Origin: Flammula alnicola
Lineage: Eukaryota; Basidiomycota; Agaricomycetes; Agaricales; Strophariaceae
Direction: 5' to 3'
NCBI GenBank assembly: GCA_015499995.1
Contig: JADNRV010000653.1
Coordinates: forward strand, 1-19,356
DNA: 19,356 bases
Shown: in pieces, positions 18,585 through 19,356 of the stretch
Layout of the letters: each line of letters opens with the position of its first letter
How positions within the stretch are numbered: the first letter of the stretch is position 1
Made by a program: the position numbers and the translations under genes
The notes under the pieces: generated by a model
What the model was told of the DNA's origin: nothing
Seen by the model: only the letters and a program-made list of their open reading frames with translations
The model's database searches: none

Positions 18585-19356
18585 TCAAGTAGACGAAGGG
18601 GCAGCATCTTGGGTTGCGGATACCTCCACGGTCGGCGCAGGTTGTGCAGAGTCCCGACGATTACCACCCTGTTCGCCACCTCTGCCACCTCTTCCTCTTC
18701 CTCTTCCCCTTCCCCTGCCCCTCCCTCTGTGGGGTGGTGGTTGACCCCCTCGAGACCAATTGCTAGACTCCGCATTGCTAGACTCTGCATTGGCTTGAGG
18801 TTCGGGAGCCGCCGCCCAGGAGTCGGTTCCAACGTTCGCCCAGTCAGGCGCCACCTCTTCTTGTGATTGAGGCTGCTGTGCTGCTGAGTCCGATCTGTTC
18901 GATTGATGCCTGTTGCGGTCCGCAGAAGGTTTCCCCGAGTCCCATTCACGGCTCTGCACCTTCTCCATCTTGCGCTTTGCATTCTGATCCCGCGCACGGT
19001 CGACGTCCGACTGGATTTTGCGGTTTTGAGCTTGCTTTGCGTGGTCGACCTCTTGCGTTTTGCGGAAAGCGTCTTCGTCTGCTTGGACGTCCTGTTCCAT
19101 ACATAAGGGATCAGTATAATACATATGATATAAGCTCGGAGAATGTGCGGGTAGTACTGACCAGTCGCCTCTGTTTGATTTTTTCGTTCTGTTCGCGAAT
19201 CCGCGACATTCTCTCTTGAAGGGCTTCATCGCTCAATTTGTCCTGATGATATCTGTGAACACTAATGCATAGTGAACGAACGTGGGCTTTCTGTTCGTAC
19301 CCTCTGAGCACCACCTGTCTTTACACGTTCTGGATTGACATACGGTTTCTCCTTTC
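18585..19356 (-). CDS. Charged RG-rich protein, N-terminus beyond the window
   Basis: Partial gene, read from the right edge. Exons: 19356-19301 (5' end missing), 19242-19162 and 19091-18585; introns of 58 and 70 nt. The visible part begins EKPYVNPERVKTGGAQR, continues with a highly charged helical segment (DKLSDEALQERMSRIREQNEKIKQRRL, joined to DVQADEDAFRKTQE), and includes KRKMEKVQSREWDSGKP. It ends in a disordered tail with an RGRGRG run and Asn/Ser/Ala-rich sequence. The layout of a charged helix followed by an RGG-type box suggests an RNA-binding protein. There is a loose resemblance to the animal exon-junction-associated protein CCDC9 (RI..LR..NE.I..RR), but I would not transfer the name. 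It converges on the coiled-coil gene with 159 bp between stop codons. Confidence 0.75.
18685..18730 (-). repeat. Imperfect hexanucleotide repeat encoding Arg-Gly dipeptides
   Basis: On the plus strand this is a run of CCTCTT and CCCCTT units. Read on the minus strand inside the last exon of the RG-rich gene it encodes repeated Arg-Gly pairs. Synonymous variation among units suggests selection for the RG box as well as repeat slippage. Confidence 0.7.

Noticed and set aside
18560..18997. 145-codon minus-strand frame and plus-strand Pro-rich frames over the RG repeat
   Set aside because: By-products of the low-complexity hexanucleotide repeat in alternative frames. The RG frame joins properly to two upstream exons.
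1..19356. CRISPR arrays, tRNA or rRNA genes, biosynthetic clusters or defence systems
   Set aside because: No regularly spaced repeats, cloverleaf-like segments, or clustered tailoring enzymes were seen. The genes are unrelated housekeeping functions.

Overview
This window is nuclear DNA from a filamentous fungus, almost certainly a basidiomycete of the Agaricomycotina. Every gene I could rebuild is broken by many short introns of about 47-70 nt with GT-AG borders, and the proteins read as typical mushroom-lineage orthologues. I found no bacterial signals, tRNA, rRNA or CRISPR array. Gene models were spliced by hand: reading-frame continuity was checked across each junction and family motifs had to be restored by the splicing. 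Apart from the places flagged below, exon lengths sum to whole codons.

Layout, left to right: (1) positions 1-1322 hold no convincing gene, but contain a compact inverted-repeat element of 192 bp (859-1050) with a 3-bp target duplication. (2) PRP38 (+, 1323-2342), a spliceosome factor. (3) MRPL10/uL15m (-, 2350-3299), a mitochondrial ribosomal protein. (4) MOD5 (+, 3473-5373), tRNA isopentenyltransferase. (5) A secreted protein with two fasciclin (FAS1) domains and a His-rich tail (-, 5456-7522). (6) HRQ1 (+, 7971-13077), a RecQ4-like DNA helicase split into at least 35 exons. (7) SCY1 (-, 13125-16421), a HEAT-repeat pseudokinase of membrane traffic. (8) An unrecognised coiled-coil, Ser-rich protein (+, 16642-18425). 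(9) The 3' part of a gene for a charged RG-rich protein (-, 18585 to beyond the right edge).

All eight genes strictly alternate in strand. The result is four tail-to-tail pairs, with only 7, 82, 47 and 159 bp between stop codons, separated by three head-to-head pairs that share promoters of 173, 448 and 220 bp. Overlapping 3' untranslated regions are expected at every convergent pair. The genes are mainly conserved housekeeping functions (splicing, tRNA modification, mitochondrial translation, genome stability, endosomal traffic) and do not form a metabolic cluster or one pathway.

I see no clear new defence or biosynthetic system. The most interesting points are the foldback transposable element, the extreme intron density of HRQ1 with an intron whose splice sites lie in a direct repeat, tandem splice acceptors, a metal-binding-like tail on the FAS1 protein, and two places where the reading frame cannot be joined unambiguously (8163-8337 in HRQ1, 17739-17797 in the coiled-coil gene).
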